Of a stretch of DNA of 34,011 nucleotides, positions 1 through 8,292 are shown in pieces. The first letter of the stretch is position 1. Each line of letters opens with the position of its first letter. Source of the stretch: CAZPDM01 sp964585305 (GTDB lineage: Bacteria > Planctomycetota > Uabimicrobiia > Uabimicrobiales > JABWCH01); assembly GCA_964585305.1 (NCBI GenBank), contig CAZPDM010000045.1:1-34011 (forward strand), given 5' to 3'. The translations under genes were made by a program, and so were the position numbers. The notes under the pieces are model-generated. The model did not search any database. It worked only from the letters and a program-made list of their open reading frames with translations, and had not been told where the DNA came from.

Positions 1-188
1 TTTATAGAGTAGCAAATCATGGATGAAACATTTTGAAATGCTGTCTGTAATTCAGATATTTGTTGCATAAAATGGGCTTGGCTATAGGCATAAACAGGCG
101 TTCCAGTTTTTGCAACAATACTAAAAACATTCACATTTTCCGAAAAAAGACAGTCATTTCTATAAGAAAAACAAGATTCGTTAAGCAT
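1..188 (-). CDS. lysA: Diaminopimelate decarboxylase, N-terminal part (cut by window edge)
   Basis: The enzyme is PLP-dependent and makes lysine from meso-diaminopimelate, the last step of lysine synthesis. Reading the minus strand from ATG at 188 gives 62 residues with the family's N-terminal pattern: a FSYRNDCLFSENVNVFSIV stretch, then GTPVYAYS at about residues 34-41 (family: GTPxYVYS), and CYSI at 59-62, just before the codon that should encode the PLP-binding lysine of the YxxKAN motif. The gene runs off the left edge, so only the start is visible. It diverges from tRNA-Pro. No good Shine-Dalgarno sequence is obvious. Alternatives are other fold-type III decarboxylases, but the spacing of the GTP-Y-Y motif suits LysA best. 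Confidence 0.85.
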   Translation of the reverse strand, partial: MLNESCFSYRNDCLFSENVNVFSIVAKTGTPVYAYSQAHFMQQISELQTAFQNVSSMICYSI

Positions 189-324
189 AATTTTTTTCTA
201 CATTAAATTGTCTAGCAAAAATGTTAGGCATTCCTAAATAGAGGTTAAATCGAAAATAGCTTTTGCTATAGTCTATTAAACTACAATATTTTATAAAAAA
301 AAATAAATTTTTCTAACTTTTTAC

Positions 325-352
325 TTGCTTTTTATAAAAAAAAAGATATAAT
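325..352 (+). promoter_or_regulatory. Promoter of tRNA-Pro
   Basis: A TTGCTT -35 box (325-330) and a perfect TATAAT -10 box (347-352) are separated by 16 bases. The expected transcription start near 359 is about a dozen bases before the tRNA. The stretch 189-324 between lysA and this promoter is AT-rich and must carry the divergent lysA promoter, which I could not place. Confidence 0.6.
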
Positions 353-370
353 GATTTCCATAAATTTAAT

Positions 371-446
371 CGGGGTGTGGCGCAGCTTGGCTTAGCGCGC
401 TTGAATGGGGTTCAAGAGGTCGCTGGTTCGAATCCAGTCACCCCGA
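371..446 (+). tRNA. tRNA-Pro (anticodon GGG)
   Basis: A complete cloverleaf can be drawn. The acceptor stem CGGGGTG pairs with CACCCCG. The D arm is GCGC/GCGC. The anticodon stem CTTGA/TCAAG encloses the loop ATGGGGT, giving anticodon GGG (reads CCC and CCT). The T arm is GCTGG/CCAGT with loop TTCGAAT, and the discriminator base is A. The C1-G72 pair and A73 are typical for bacterial tRNA-Pro. The 3' CCA is not encoded, so it must be added by tRNA nucleotidyltransferase. It is a single-gene transcript with its own promoter and terminator. Confidence 0.96.
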
Positions 447-458
447 TTAAACAAAAAA

Positions 459-490
459 ACTGAAAAATTTATAATTTTTCGGTTTTTTTT
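459..490 (+). terminator. Intrinsic terminator of tRNA-Pro
   Basis: ACTGAAAAA (459-467) pairs with TTTTTCGGT (475-483) around a 7-base loop, followed directly by a run of T. It lies 12 bases after the tRNA. Confidence 0.8.
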
Positions 491-507
491 GTTTATAAAA
501 AAAACTT

Positions 508-543
508 TTCAAAAAAATAAAGACACGCATATTATTGCGTGCC
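508..543 (-). terminator. Intrinsic terminator of pssA
   Basis: On the minus strand GCACGCAA-type sequence (541-536 with 529-524) forms a six-pair core stem with an AT-rich loop, and is followed by TTTATTTTTTT. It sits about 25 bases after the pssA stop codon. Confidence 0.7.
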
Positions 544-566
544 TTATCAATTAATAATCAAAATTT

Positions 567-1346
567 TTAAGCCTCAATTTGAGGTTCAACTTTATGGCGA
601 TGATTTTCAACAAAACCAAATATCTTTAGAGATAGCCGCCAAATTGGTGTACAGAAGGAATACATAACAAAAGCTAGCATAAGAGCAACGATAAATGCTT
701 GGGGTTTAAATGCCGTAACAACTAATAAAACGATAAATGTAACAATATCCAATACTAAAAGTTTCTTCTTAAGCATCTTCCCGCCAAAATGAACATAGCG
801 GACTTCGCTGACCATAAGAATACTCAATATAATAACGCAGCAAAGCAAAAATATTTTGTAAGAATTTTCAGGGAAAATTTTCATAAAGAAAAAATCAGAA
901 AGAACAAGAGAAGAAACAGCTCCAGCGGCTCCTGGTGTTGCAAGTCCTTTAAAATATTGGTGAGAAGATTCATCTGGAGTTGTCTCCACATTAAATCTTG
1001 CCAAGCGAACGGCTGCACACACTACGTATAATAAGCAAAGCATCCAGGCTACGCGAGAAGAAATAGGCGAAGGGTCTTGCGTGATGTACACCTTGGCTAA
1101 AAAAGCCGGGGCCACGCCAAAGGAAATCATATCTGCTAAGGAATCAAGTTGCATTCCAAAATCGCTGCTGCCTTTGGTCAGACGAGCAATTTTTCCATCT
1201 AATACGTCAAAAATCATTCCAAGAAAAATAAGCCAAGCTGCGGCCATCAAATGACCTTCAGCCGTATAAGCAATAGCTAAAAAACCACAAAAAAGATTCC
1301 CTAGCGTTACCATTGAAGGGTAAACAGCTCTATTGATTTTAGGCAT
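567..1346 (-). CDS. pssA: CDP-diacylglycerol-serine O-phosphatidyltransferase
   Basis: The product makes phosphatidylserine from CDP-diacylglycerol and L-serine in the inner membrane, the committed step to phosphatidylethanolamine. It is 259 residues long, with several hydrophobic segments. It carries the exact CDP-alcohol phosphotransferase signature D50-G51-x2-A54-R55-x8-G64-x3-D68-x3-D72. The N-terminal TLGNLFCGF segment is typical of PssA rather than of phosphatidylglycerophosphate synthase. The start is ATG at 1346, preceded by GGAG at a normal distance. A separate phosphatidylserine decarboxylase would be expected elsewhere; none is in the window. The gene appears to be its own transcription unit, with a promoter upstream and a terminator downstream. 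Confidence 0.93.
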   Translation of the reverse strand: MPKINRAVYPSMVTLGNLFCGFLAIAYTAEGHLMAAAWLIFLGMIFDVLDGKIARLTKGSSDFGMQLDSLADMISFGVAPAFLAKVYITQDPSPISSRVAWMLCLLYVVCAAVRLARFNVETTPDESSHQYFKGLATPGAAGAVSSLVLSDFFFMKIFPENSYKIFLLCCVIILSILMVSEVRYVHFGGKMLKKKLLVLDIVTFIVLLVVTAFKPQAFIVALMLAFVMYSFCTPIWRLSLKIFGFVENHRHKVEPQIEA

Positions 1347-1430
1347 AAATAATTACTCCAAAAAAGACTATTATCGCCATAAATAAAATAGCGATTTTTT
1401 TACTTTCTTTAAACTAAAAACTATTCGCAA

Positions 1431-1460
1431 ATTATATTCCTTTTTTTATAAAAAAAACAA
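1431..1460 (-). promoter_or_regulatory. Candidate promoter of pssA
   Basis: On the minus strand TTGTTT (1460-1455) and TATAAT (1436-1431) are 18 bases apart, leaving a leader of about 80 bases before the pssA start. The region is extremely AT-rich, so chance matches are a real possibility. Confidence 0.45.
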
Positions 1461-1700
1461 AAAAAAATATTTTTAGAAAATAACCATTCCAAAAAGTGCG
1501 AAAAATCGCCGATCATTTATAGTAGAAAGGCTTTTTTTATTGCAATGCGTCATAAATTAACTTTTAAAGTCATGGTTTTGTAATATATTTTTTTAGAAAA
1601 AAAAAATTTAAAAAAAATATAAAAATAAGCTGCCAGAATTTATCCTCAGATGCAAAAAAAATATGGCACAAAACAAATCCTAAAATTTTGCATTTTTCAC

Positions 1701-1729
1701 TTGACGATTTGCTTTGGTTATGGTAAAAA
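1701..1729 (+). promoter_or_regulatory. Candidate promoter of mlaE
   Basis: TTGACG (1701-1706) is 17 bases from TAAAAA (1724-1729), which is preceded by TGG to form an extended -10. Transcription would start near 1736 and give a leader of about 180 bases with three hairpins. The rest of the 1347-1917 gap is low-complexity A/T sequence in which I see no gene. Confidence 0.45.
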
Positions 1730-1759
1730 GAATACGCTACCAGCCAAAACGCATGAAAG

Positions 1760-1901
1760 AATATTTGTTTTTCTTTTGAAAAAAAATTCTAGCAAAAAAA
1801 CAAATATTTTTCTAACAAAAAAGTAGAAAATTTGTTTTTCTTTGTCTTGGAAAGACGGAGAAACAAATTTTCTTTTTCATCAAAATTTTATAAAATTTGA
1901 T
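1760..1901 (+). repeat. Three successive inverted repeats in the mlaE leader
   Basis: Hairpin 1 has perfect 13-base arms (1760-1772 with 1796-1808, AATATTTGTTTTT type). Hairpin 2 has perfect 13-base arms (1825-1837 with 1861-1873, AGAAAATTTGTTT type) and continues inward with TTC/GAG-type pairs and GTCTT/AAGAC (1844-1848 with 1852-1856). Hairpin 3 is ATCAAA/TTTGAT with an inner ATTTTATAAAAT (1879-1901). The arms of hairpins 1 and 2 resemble each other (both contain TTTGTTTTTCTTT), so alternative pairing between them is possible. None ends in a clean T-run. Confidence 0.65.
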
Positions 1902-1917
1902 AGAAAAAAATATTTCT

Positions 1918-2718
1918 ATGAAGCAATTTATTGCAAATGTTGGGGAAGAAATTACAAATGCTTTTTATGGTGCAGGCTATACTATAAACATGCTATTTCG
2001 CACTCTTTATTGGCTGCGTTCTTTTTTTAAAAGATTTCGCATTATTATTGAGCAATGCTATATTTGCGGAGTGCAAAGTATGCCTGTTACTTTAATAGTA
2101 GGCGTTTTTACAGGCATGATTTTATCCTTCCAAACTGGAATTGTTTTTCGCGATTATCACTTGGAAGATTATCTTGGTATTGTTGTTTTGGTTTCAATAT
2201 GTAAAGAAGTCGGACCTTTTATGATTGCTTTCATTTTAGCTGGCCGTGTAGGATCAGCTATGGCAGCAGAACTTGGAACAATGAAGGTCTCTGAAGAAAT
2301 TGATGCTCTTGAAGTCATGTCTATTAACCCCGTAGATTTTTTGGTAATGCCAAGAGTTTTAGCATTAGCTTTTGTCGCTCCTATTTTGACAGCTTATGGC
2401 AATTTAGTTGGTGTTTTAGGTGGTGCATTGGTCGCATACTATCAAGTTGGTGTAGATACTTCTGTTTATTTTAGTAACGTCATCAATTATTTAAGTACTA
2501 GCGATTTAACAATGATTTTTGGCGGCTTGTTTAAAGGTGTGATATTCGGAATTATTATTGCTATTGTTGGCTGTTCAAGCGGTTTACGCGCTGAAAATGG
2601 AGCAGAAGGAGTTGGTGGAGCAGCTCGCAAGACTGTTGTTACCGCTTTTCTTTTAATTCTAGTTTTTAACTATTTTATGTCGAGTATTATCGAAAAATTC
2701 TTCAGTAGCGGATATTAA
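1918..2718 (+). CDS. mlaE: MlaE-family ABC transporter permease (phospholipid/lipid transport)
   Basis: This is the inner-membrane permease of an Mla-type ABC system that moves phospholipids between the inner and outer membranes of diderms. The 266-residue protein has five or so hydrophobic segments and the family core: VGVFTGMILSFQTG, KEVGPFMIAFILAGRVGSA, and the conserved LGTMKVSEEIDALEVM coupling loop. An in-frame TTG at 1897 would add seven residues, but the ATG at 1918 begins where homologues normally begin. The ribosome-binding site is weak for both. The partners MlaF (ATPase) and MlaD (MCE protein), usually adjacent, are not in the window, so they must be elsewhere. The gene is monocistronic here, with a long structured leader. 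Confidence 0.9.
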   Translation: MKQFIANVGEEITNAFYGAGYTINMLFRTLYWLRSFFKRFRIIIEQCYICGVQSMPVTLIVGVFTGMILSFQTGIVFRDYHLEDYLGIVVLVSICKEVGPFMIAFILAGRVGSAMAAELGTMKVSEEIDALEVMSINPVDFLVMPRVLALAFVAPILTAYGNLVGVLGGALVAYYQVGVDTSVYFSNVINYLSTSDLTMIFGGLFKGVIFGIIIAIVGCSSGLRAENGAEGVGGAARKTVVTAFLLILVFNYFMSSIIEKFFSSGY

Positions 2719-2741
2719 CTTTTTTTAAAGCAAAAAAAGTT
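2717..2741 (+). terminator. Possible weak terminator after mlaE
   Basis: AACTTTTTTT (2717-2726) and AAAAAAAGTT (2732-2741) form a perfect 10-pair, almost all-A/T stem that overlaps the stop codon. No T-run follows, so function is doubtful. Confidence 0.35.
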
Positions 2742-2830
2742 ATAAAGTAACATAACATTCTATAATAAAAATAGTTATAATTTATTTATCCAATACTCGG
2801 GTAAAATTTGTAAATATTCACTATAAAAAC

Positions 2831-2858
2831 TTGATTCTATATAAAAAAGTGATATACT
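2831..2858 (+). promoter_or_regulatory. tig: Promoter of tig-clpP
   Basis: TTGATT (2831-2836) and TATACT (2853-2858) are 16 bases apart. The leader of about 115 bases contains a perfect 9-pair hairpin, TTTTGCCAA/TTGGCAAAA (2902-2910 with 2914-2922). Confidence 0.6.
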
Positions 2859-2983
2859 TAGAGAACTGATTTATTTAAAGAATTTTTAATAGAAAAATTT
2901 TTTTTGCCAAAAATTGGCAAAATTAAATGGTAAAATTTTTCTTATGATGTAAACAATTTTTATATTCAAATGGTAAAAAATCA

Positions 2984-4261
2984 ATGGACATTGCAATCAA
3001 CGATGTAGGACAACTGAGAAAGAGTCTTAAAGTTGTCGTCTCTACAAAAGAAATTTCTGAAAAGTATCAAGAAAAATATCAATATATTCAAGAAAATATT
3101 CGAGTCAAAGGCTTCCGCCCAGGCCATATTCCTGCTAATGTAATTGCCCGCAAATATGGTGATGCAATTAGCAATGAAGTAAAAGCAGAAATCTTGCAAG
3201 AAGCATTATCTTCAATTGAAGAAAAAAATGCTCTCAAAATTATGGGAGAGCCACAATTTAAAGAAGAAAAACCCTTCAAACTTGATTCTGATTGGAGTTT
3301 TGAATTTACTATTGATATTCAACCCCAATTCGAACTCCCAACCTACAAACAGATGGAAGTTAAGAAAACTGAGGTACAAATTTCTGAAGAAGAAATTACC
3401 AGTCGAATCGATACCATCCGCCGTAGCAAAGGTACTCTTATAGTTGTTGAAAATGAAGCAACACAAGAAGAAGATCATCTGGTTTGTGATCTTTGTATTA
3501 CAATTGGTGATGCAAAAATTTATGAAAAAGCCAATTATAATATTGAGGTCAAAAATACAGAAGTATTTGGTCTTTCCATTGGCAAAGATTTGCTCATTGG
3601 CAAAAAAGTTGGTGAAACAGTTGAAGCTACTCTTCCCATTCCAGAAACTTATGAAGTTGCAGAACATCGCGGCAAAGACGCCAAATTTACTTGCAAAGTT
3701 TTAGAGATCAAACGCATGAAATTGGCAGATTTGAATGATGGTTTTGCAAAAGAAATCGGCTGCGAAAATGTAGAAGACTTAAAAAACAAACTCCGTGAGC
3801 AGATGAAAATTGAAAAAGAAATGCATGTTGAAATGCAAGTAGAAGATGAACTCTTAGAAAAGTTATTAAAAGACCTTAAAGTTACTTTGCCAGAAGAATT
3901 CATCAAAGATAGACTTGAACACGCGAAAAAAGATTTCTTCCATCATCAAAAAGAACACGAGAAAAAAGAAGATAGTGTTATTGAAGAAGAATGGAAAAAA
4001 GAAGAAGAAAAGGCCAATATACAATGGCGTGAACGCATTACTGAATACTTTTTAATCAATAGAATTTCTGAGATTGAAAATGTTGAAGTTACAGAGCAAG
4101 ACTTAGAAGAACATTTCCGACAAGTTGCTTGGCAATTCCGCCGTTGGCCAAATGAAATCCGCAGCCAATATGAAAAAATGGGCATGATGGATGAAGTAAA
4201 ATATGACATTAAAAAGCGCAAAGTTATGGTTATTTTGCGCGAAAATGCGAAATACGTCTAA
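2984..4261 (+). CDS. tig: Trigger factor, ribosome-associated chaperone and peptidyl-prolyl isomerase
   Basis: Trigger factor binds ribosomal protein L23 at the exit tunnel and shields nascent chains. The product has 425 residues, close to the usual 430. The N-terminal ribosome-binding domain contains the signature GFRPGHIP at 43-50 (family GFRxGxxP) followed by VIARKYG. The FKBP-like isomerase domain lies at about 155-245 (with FGLSIGKDLLIGKKVGETVE). A charged helical C-terminal arm completes the protein. The N-terminus reads MDIAINDVGQLRKSLKV, typical of the family. The start is ATG at 2984; the Shine-Dalgarno is weak. It is followed on the same strand by clpP, the classical tig-clpP order. 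Confidence 0.95.
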   Translation: MDIAINDVGQLRKSLKVVVSTKEISEKYQEKYQYIQENIRVKGFRPGHIPANVIARKYGDAISNEVKAEILQEALSSIEEKNALKIMGEPQFKEEKPFKLDSDWSFEFTIDIQPQFELPTYKQMEVKKTEVQISEEEITSRIDTIRRSKGTLIVVENEATQEEDHLVCDLCITIGDAKIYEKANYNIEVKNTEVFGLSIGKDLLIGKKVGETVEATLPIPETYEVAEHRGKDAKFTCKVLEIKRMKLADLNDGFAKEIGCENVEDLKNKLREQMKIEKEMHVEMQVEDELLEKLLKDLKVTLPEEFIKDRLEHAKKDFFHHQKEHEKKEDSVIEEEWKKEEEKANIQWRERITEYFLINRISEIENVEVTEQDLEEHFRQVAWQFRRWPNEIRSQYEKMGMMDEVKYDIKKRKVMVILRENAKYV

Positions 4262-4278
4262 TTTTCTGAAAAAAAATA

Positions 4279-4298
4279 TCTTACTATAAAAAGTAAGA
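4279..4298 (+). repeat. Small hairpin between tig and clpP
   Basis: TCTTACT (4279-4285) and AGTAAGA (4292-4298) are perfect inverted repeats around a 6-base loop. No T-run follows. Confidence 0.45.
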
Positions 4299-4307
4299 CA
4301 AATTACT

Positions 4308-4343
4308 AATCCTGCCTTTGAAATAAAAAACAAAGGCAGGATT
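4308..4343 (+). promoter_or_regulatory. Perfect 13-pair hairpin just before clpP
   Basis: AATCCTGCCTTTG (4308-4320) pairs without mismatch to CAAAGGCAGGATT (4331-4343) around an A-rich 10-base loop. Only three T follow, so it is a poor terminator. It ends 10 bases before the GAGGG ribosome-binding site of clpP. It could partially terminate, act as a processing or stability element separating tig from clpP messages, or modulate clpP translation. Confidence 0.55.
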
Positions 4344-4364
4344 TCAGCCATCCGAGGGAAAAAC

Positions 4365-4997
4365 ATGGCTTGGAATTACTTAGTTCCTACTGTAATTGAA
4401 CAAACAGGGCGAGGAGAACGGGCTTATGATATATTCTCGCGTCTTCTCAAAGATCGTATTATTTTTATTGGTTCTGCGATAGATGATTATGTTGCTAACT
4501 TGGTGGTAGCACAGATGCTATTCTTGCACATGGAAAATAAAAAACAAGAGATTAGCTTGTATATTAACTCCCCCGGAGGAGATATTACTGCTGGAATGGC
4601 TATCTATGACACAATGCAATTTGTACAATGCGATGTTGCAACATACTGCATTGGCCAAGCAGCTAGTATGGGAGCTGTATTATTAGCCGCAGGAACAAAA
4701 GGCAAACGATATGCGTTACCTAATGCTCGTATTATGCTCCATCAGCCTTGGGGTGGCGCACGTGGTTCTGCAAAAGATATTTTAATTCATGCGGAAGAAA
4801 TTCTACGGTTAAAAAAGAATTTGGCCAAAATTTTATCCGATCATACCGGAAAAAATATGGATCAAATTACACATGATTGCGACCGTGATTTTTACATGTC
4901 TGCAGATGAAGCAAAAAAATATGGACTGGTAGATGAAGTCGTAGGTTCTCTGAAAGGTAAAGAGACCGGTGAAAAACTTAGTGAAAAAAAGTCTTAG
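4365..4997 (+). CDS. clpP: ATP-dependent Clp protease proteolytic subunit ClpP
   Basis: This is the serine peptidase ring of the Clp protease; it degrades unfolded or tagged proteins fed by a Clp ATPase in the cytoplasm. It is 210 residues long, with the full catalytic triad: Ser101 in GQAASMGA, His126 in MLHQPWGG, and Asp175 in DRDFYMSA. The YINSPGGD segment (67-73) and the handle helix are intact. A strong GAGGG lies seven bases before the ATG at 4365. The gene follows tig, but the usual next gene, clpX, is absent; instead a GT-C/TPR membrane protein overlaps its 3' end. Confidence 0.97.
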   Translation: MAWNYLVPTVIEQTGRGERAYDIFSRLLKDRIIFIGSAIDDYVANLVVAQMLFLHMENKKQEISLYINSPGGDITAGMAIYDTMQFVQCDVATYCIGQAASMGAVLLAAGTKGKRYALPNARIMLHQPWGGARGSAKDILIHAEEILRLKKNLAKILSDHTGKNMDQITHDCDRDFYMSADEAKKYGLVDEVVGSLKGKETGEKLSEKKS

Positions 4998-7900
4998 CTT
5001 TTTAGCCCTGGCCATATTTGCTATTTTAATTTGTCAACCGCCTAGCCATCAAGATTTTTGGCATTCGGCGGTTGGCCGCCATTGGTGTATGTATGGTCCA
5101 AATACACAGCAAGCAATAAGCTATATTCTACCAGAACCCCAATATCGTCCATATTGGGGAAGCCAAGCATTATGGTACATAGGAAGCAAATTATTTTTTG
5201 GTATTGAAAATCTTTGGATATTTTCTTTCATCCTAGCAATAGGATTGTGTTTTTTTTGTTTTAGGCATATAGAAGGTGTGGAAGGCAAAATTTGGGGCTT
5301 GTGTTTTTTCCTAATAACAACCTATCCATTTTGGCAAATAGAGTTAAATCTTATCGCAATAGGTTTGGGAATCCTTTCCTATTATTTTTTAACACAAATT
5401 TTTTCTTTCAAAAAAAATGCGTGGATAGGATTAAGCATCATTCAAATCTTATGGTGCAATAGTCATCCATCGTTTGTAATAGGCTTTTTTACTTGCTTTG
5501 CCTATGCTATGGGCCAAGCCTTTTTTTATGCCTCCAACTTCCAACTTCATTTAAAAAATAAAAAAGAAATTATTCAATATTCTTCAACATTCTTACTTTT
5601 ACCAAGTGTTATAGTACTCTTTCTTTCCTTTTTGCAACCATCTTTCTCTTGGATTATCCATATTTTTCAAGAGTTTTATTTTGTTTCCTATCCCATCTTG
5701 TATCAATTTTGGCCTGGGTATATTCTATTAAGCATTGGCTATATTTATAGTATTTTTCGTTATCCAGATTTACGAAAAGCAGAAATTTTAGTAATCGCTT
5801 TTTGGTGGATTATCAGCTTATTTTGGCCAGTTTGGAGTATTGCTACAAGTACTTTAATTTTAAAAGAAGTTAGTAAAATTTGGATGAATAGTAGTATTTT
5901 GCGTCCAAAATATTATAAAACATTTATTGCTTGTTTTTCCATTATCCTCTTACTTTCATTTTCTATTCTAATGAGACAAGAGATAATCAACAAAAGAAAT
6001 ATCTGGCAATTAGAAAACAAAATATTTTCTCAATTAGGAAAACCTTGGAAAAATAATATAGAGACTGAACATATTCCCATCACAGCAACTCAATTTGCCT
6101 TGCAACTTAAAGATTATGGAAAAATTTTTCATGATCCATCCTTAGCAAAATACCTACTTTGGCAAGGATATAATACAATCTTTAGCGATGAACGAAATAT
6201 TTATCCCAAAAGTGTATTGCAAGAAATCAATCAAATTCGCTTTAATCCAACAGATATGGCAAGCATTTTAAGACGCTGGGATATTCAAATTATTTTTTTA
6301 GATCACAGGATTTCTGGTAGTGAAGAGCTTTTGTCTTGGCTGATTTTAGAAAAAAATTGGAATTTAGTTTATTGCGATCCGATTGTTGTTATTTTTTTGA
6401 AAAGCTCTGTCAATCCCAATATTGTTAGCTTTATTCAAAAATATCAGATACACGACCAAGAATATATGGCTGAAGAAAATCAACATCAACAGGCTCCATC
6501 CAATACCAGCCTATTGTTGCAAAGATGCCAAGCATATTTTGCTTTGCGATTTTTCCAACGTTGCCAAGCTGATATAAATTTGATAGAAAAAATTGAAGGA
6601 AAAACTGCTGACACTTATCGTATCCGTGGGAAAATTGCTTTATTCCAGCAAAATTGGCCAGAAGCAATAGAATATTTGGAAAATTCTTGGAAATTATCTC
6701 AGCATCCTGAAACATTAGGACTGCTTATTTTTGGATACTTACGCTCGGAAAATCTTACCAAAGCCAAGGAATTAGCTGAAAGGAAATTTTCTCATTCCCA
6801 TGCTACATCTTTTGAAAAAATTCCTCATGCTTGGATTATGCTTTGGTTTAATCAAGCTCAAGCGTTCTATCTCAATAAAGACTTAACTCATGCTCAAGAA
6901 TTTTTGGCAAAAATTCTTGAATTTAACCCTTTAATGGAAAATGCTCGACAATTTTCCCAGCAGATACAAAAAGAACTTAGCCTTTATTCTGTGCAACATC
7001 TTTTAGAAAGAAGCAAAAAGGCCATACAAGAAAAGCAATATCTGGAAGCAATAAATCTATTAAAAACAGTTATTCAAACAGATCCTAGAATTTTAGATTC
7101 ATATATCGAATTAGGAAAAATCTATATTCATTATTTAGATTATCCTAAAGCAGCGGAAATGTTCCGACAAGCATTAACTTTATCTCCAGACAATTTACTT
7201 GTAAATTGTAAATTTTCTATTGCTTTAGCTGGCTGCGGACAATGGAGAGAAGCTTTACGAATTATAGAACCTCTTTCTCAAAATTATGCAGATCGGTACG
7301 AAGTTAGAGAAGCATTATTTTTAGTTGATGACATTGCGGCAAATAGCCTCCTCAAGGAATTAGAAAAAGAATTTTCATTTATCAAAGCCTCCCAATTATC
7401 GCAGATATGGGCTAGACATGATGAATGTCAAAAAGCCATCCAATTTTGGGAATCTATATTTTCTCAAATTCCTGCTGAATATCAAGAACAAGCTAAAATT
7501 GAATTAGCACAATTATATTATCAAGAAAGCAAGCTACAACTTAATCAAAAAAATTTAAGTCAGGGGTTAAGTCTATTGCAAAAAGCTATTGCTACTAACC
7601 CTAATTTATTTGAAGCACATCTTCTTTTAGGAACGATTGCCTTACGTAAAAAAGATTGGTTAGAAGCAAGACATTATTTTAGTGAAATGAAACGTATTTC
7701 TCCATTAGACATCAGAGGATTAGAAGGTCTTGCTTTAGTGGAACTTGGTCAAGGATTACATCTTCAATTGACACGGCAATATCAAGACGCTTTAGCGAAA
7801 TTTTCACAATATATGGAGCAAGCACCACCTGGTGAAGATAAACAAAACATAAGTAAATGGATTGCAAATTTGCAAAGTTCGAATAAAGAATTATTAGCTA

Positions 7901-8292
7901 AACAAAAGCAAGATTTAGAAACTAAAGCAAAGATTCAATCTTTATTTGAACAAGCAAGTTTAGCAATGAAACAAGAACACTGGGAGCAAGCAAAAAAGAT
8001 TTGGGAAGAAATTTTAAATTTAGATGTAAGCCTTATTGAAGCACGATTCAATCGTGTCCAATGTTGCTTAAAACTTGAGCAAGTTACGATTGCTGAAGAT
8101 GATCTAAAAAATATTATCGAACAAAAACCCAATTGGCCTGATTCATATTATGTTTTGGGGAAACTTTATTATGAGCAACAAAATACAGAGGCAAAAAAAT
8201 ATTTAGAATTATACTTAAAGTTAGCCCCAAATGGTGAATACATTGGGACTGTAAAAGCATGGCTGAAAATTTTGGAGATTGAAAAAGATTGA
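4969..8292 (+). CDS. GT-C-like polytopic membrane protein with C-terminal TPR repeats
   Basis: The 1107-residue protein has a multi-spanning N-terminal half (about residues 8-340) and a TPR-rich C-terminal half (about 510-1105). The N-terminus carries an HQDFWHSAVGRHW motif (27-39) like the first-loop D-x-W-H-x-x-x-G-R-W pattern of GT-C glycosyltransferase-related proteins; a soluble stretch at 360-490 ends in WNLVYCDPIVVIFLK, also seen in that group. The TPR half has repeated A-x-x-x-[FY]-x-x-A-[IL] spacing and would lie outside the membrane as a protein-binding scaffold. Translation starts at GTG 4969 (or GTG 4981), inside the end of clpP, suggesting coupling. It overlaps the next gene by four bases (TTGA). 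Transferase activity is not proven; a role in envelope glycan handling is inference. Confidence 0.7.
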   Translation: MKNLVKKSLSFLALAIFAILICQPPSHQDFWHSAVGRHWCMYGPNTQQAISYILPEPQYRPYWGSQALWYIGSKLFFGIENLWIFSFILAIGLCFFCFRHIEGVEGKIWGLCFFLITTYPFWQIELNLIAIGLGILSYYFLTQIFSFKKNAWIGLSIIQILWCNSHPSFVIGFFTCFAYAMGQAFFYASNFQLHLKNKKEIIQYSSTFLLLPSVIVLFLSFLQPSFSWIIHIFQEFYFVSYPILYQFWPGYILLSIGYIYSIFRYPDLRKAEILVIAFWWIISLFWPVWSIATSTLILKEVSKIWMNSSILRPKYYKTFIACFSIILLLSFSILMRQEIINKRNIWQLENKIFSQLGKPWKNNIETEHIPITATQFALQLKDYGKIFHDPSLAKYLLWQGYNTIFSDERNIYPKSVLQEINQIRFNPTDMASILRRWDIQIIFLDHRISGSEELLSWLILEKNWNLVYCDPIVVIFLKSSVNPNIVSFIQKYQIHDQEYMAEENQHQQAPSNTSLLLQRCQAYFALRFFQRCQADINLIEKIEGKTADTYRIRGKIALFQQNWPEAIEYLENSWKLSQHPETLGLLIFGYLRSENLTKAKELAERKFSHSHATSFEKIPHAWIMLWFNQAQAFYLNKDLTHAQEFLAKILEFNPLMENARQFSQQIQKELSLYSVQHLLERSKKAIQEKQYLEAINLLKTVIQTDPRILDSYIELGKIYIHYLDYPKAAEMFRQALTLSPDNLLVNCKFSIALAGCGQWREALRIIEPLSQNYADRYEVREALFLVDDIAANSLLKELEKEFSFIKASQLSQIWARHDECQKAIQFWESIFSQIPAEYQEQAKIELAQLYYQESKLQLNQKNLSQGLSLLQKAIATNPNLFEAHLLLGTIALRKKDWLEARHYFSEMKRISPLDIRGLEGLALVELGQGLHLQLTRQYQDALAKFSQYMEQAPPGEDKQNISKWIANLQSSNKELLAKQKQDLETKAKIQSLFEQASLAMKQEHWEQAKKIWEEILNLDVSLIEARFNRVQCCLKLEQVTIAEDDLKNIIEQKPNWPDSYYVLGKLYYEQQNTEAKKYLELYLKLAPNGEYIGTVKAWLKILEIEKD

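Noticed and set aside
789..1031. Plus-strand open frame within pssA
   Set aside because: It is antisense to a well-supported gene and its translation resembles nothing known.
1897..1917. TTG start of mlaE upstream of the ATG
   Set aside because: It overlaps the third leader hairpin and adds residues not typical of the family; ATG 1918 is preferred.
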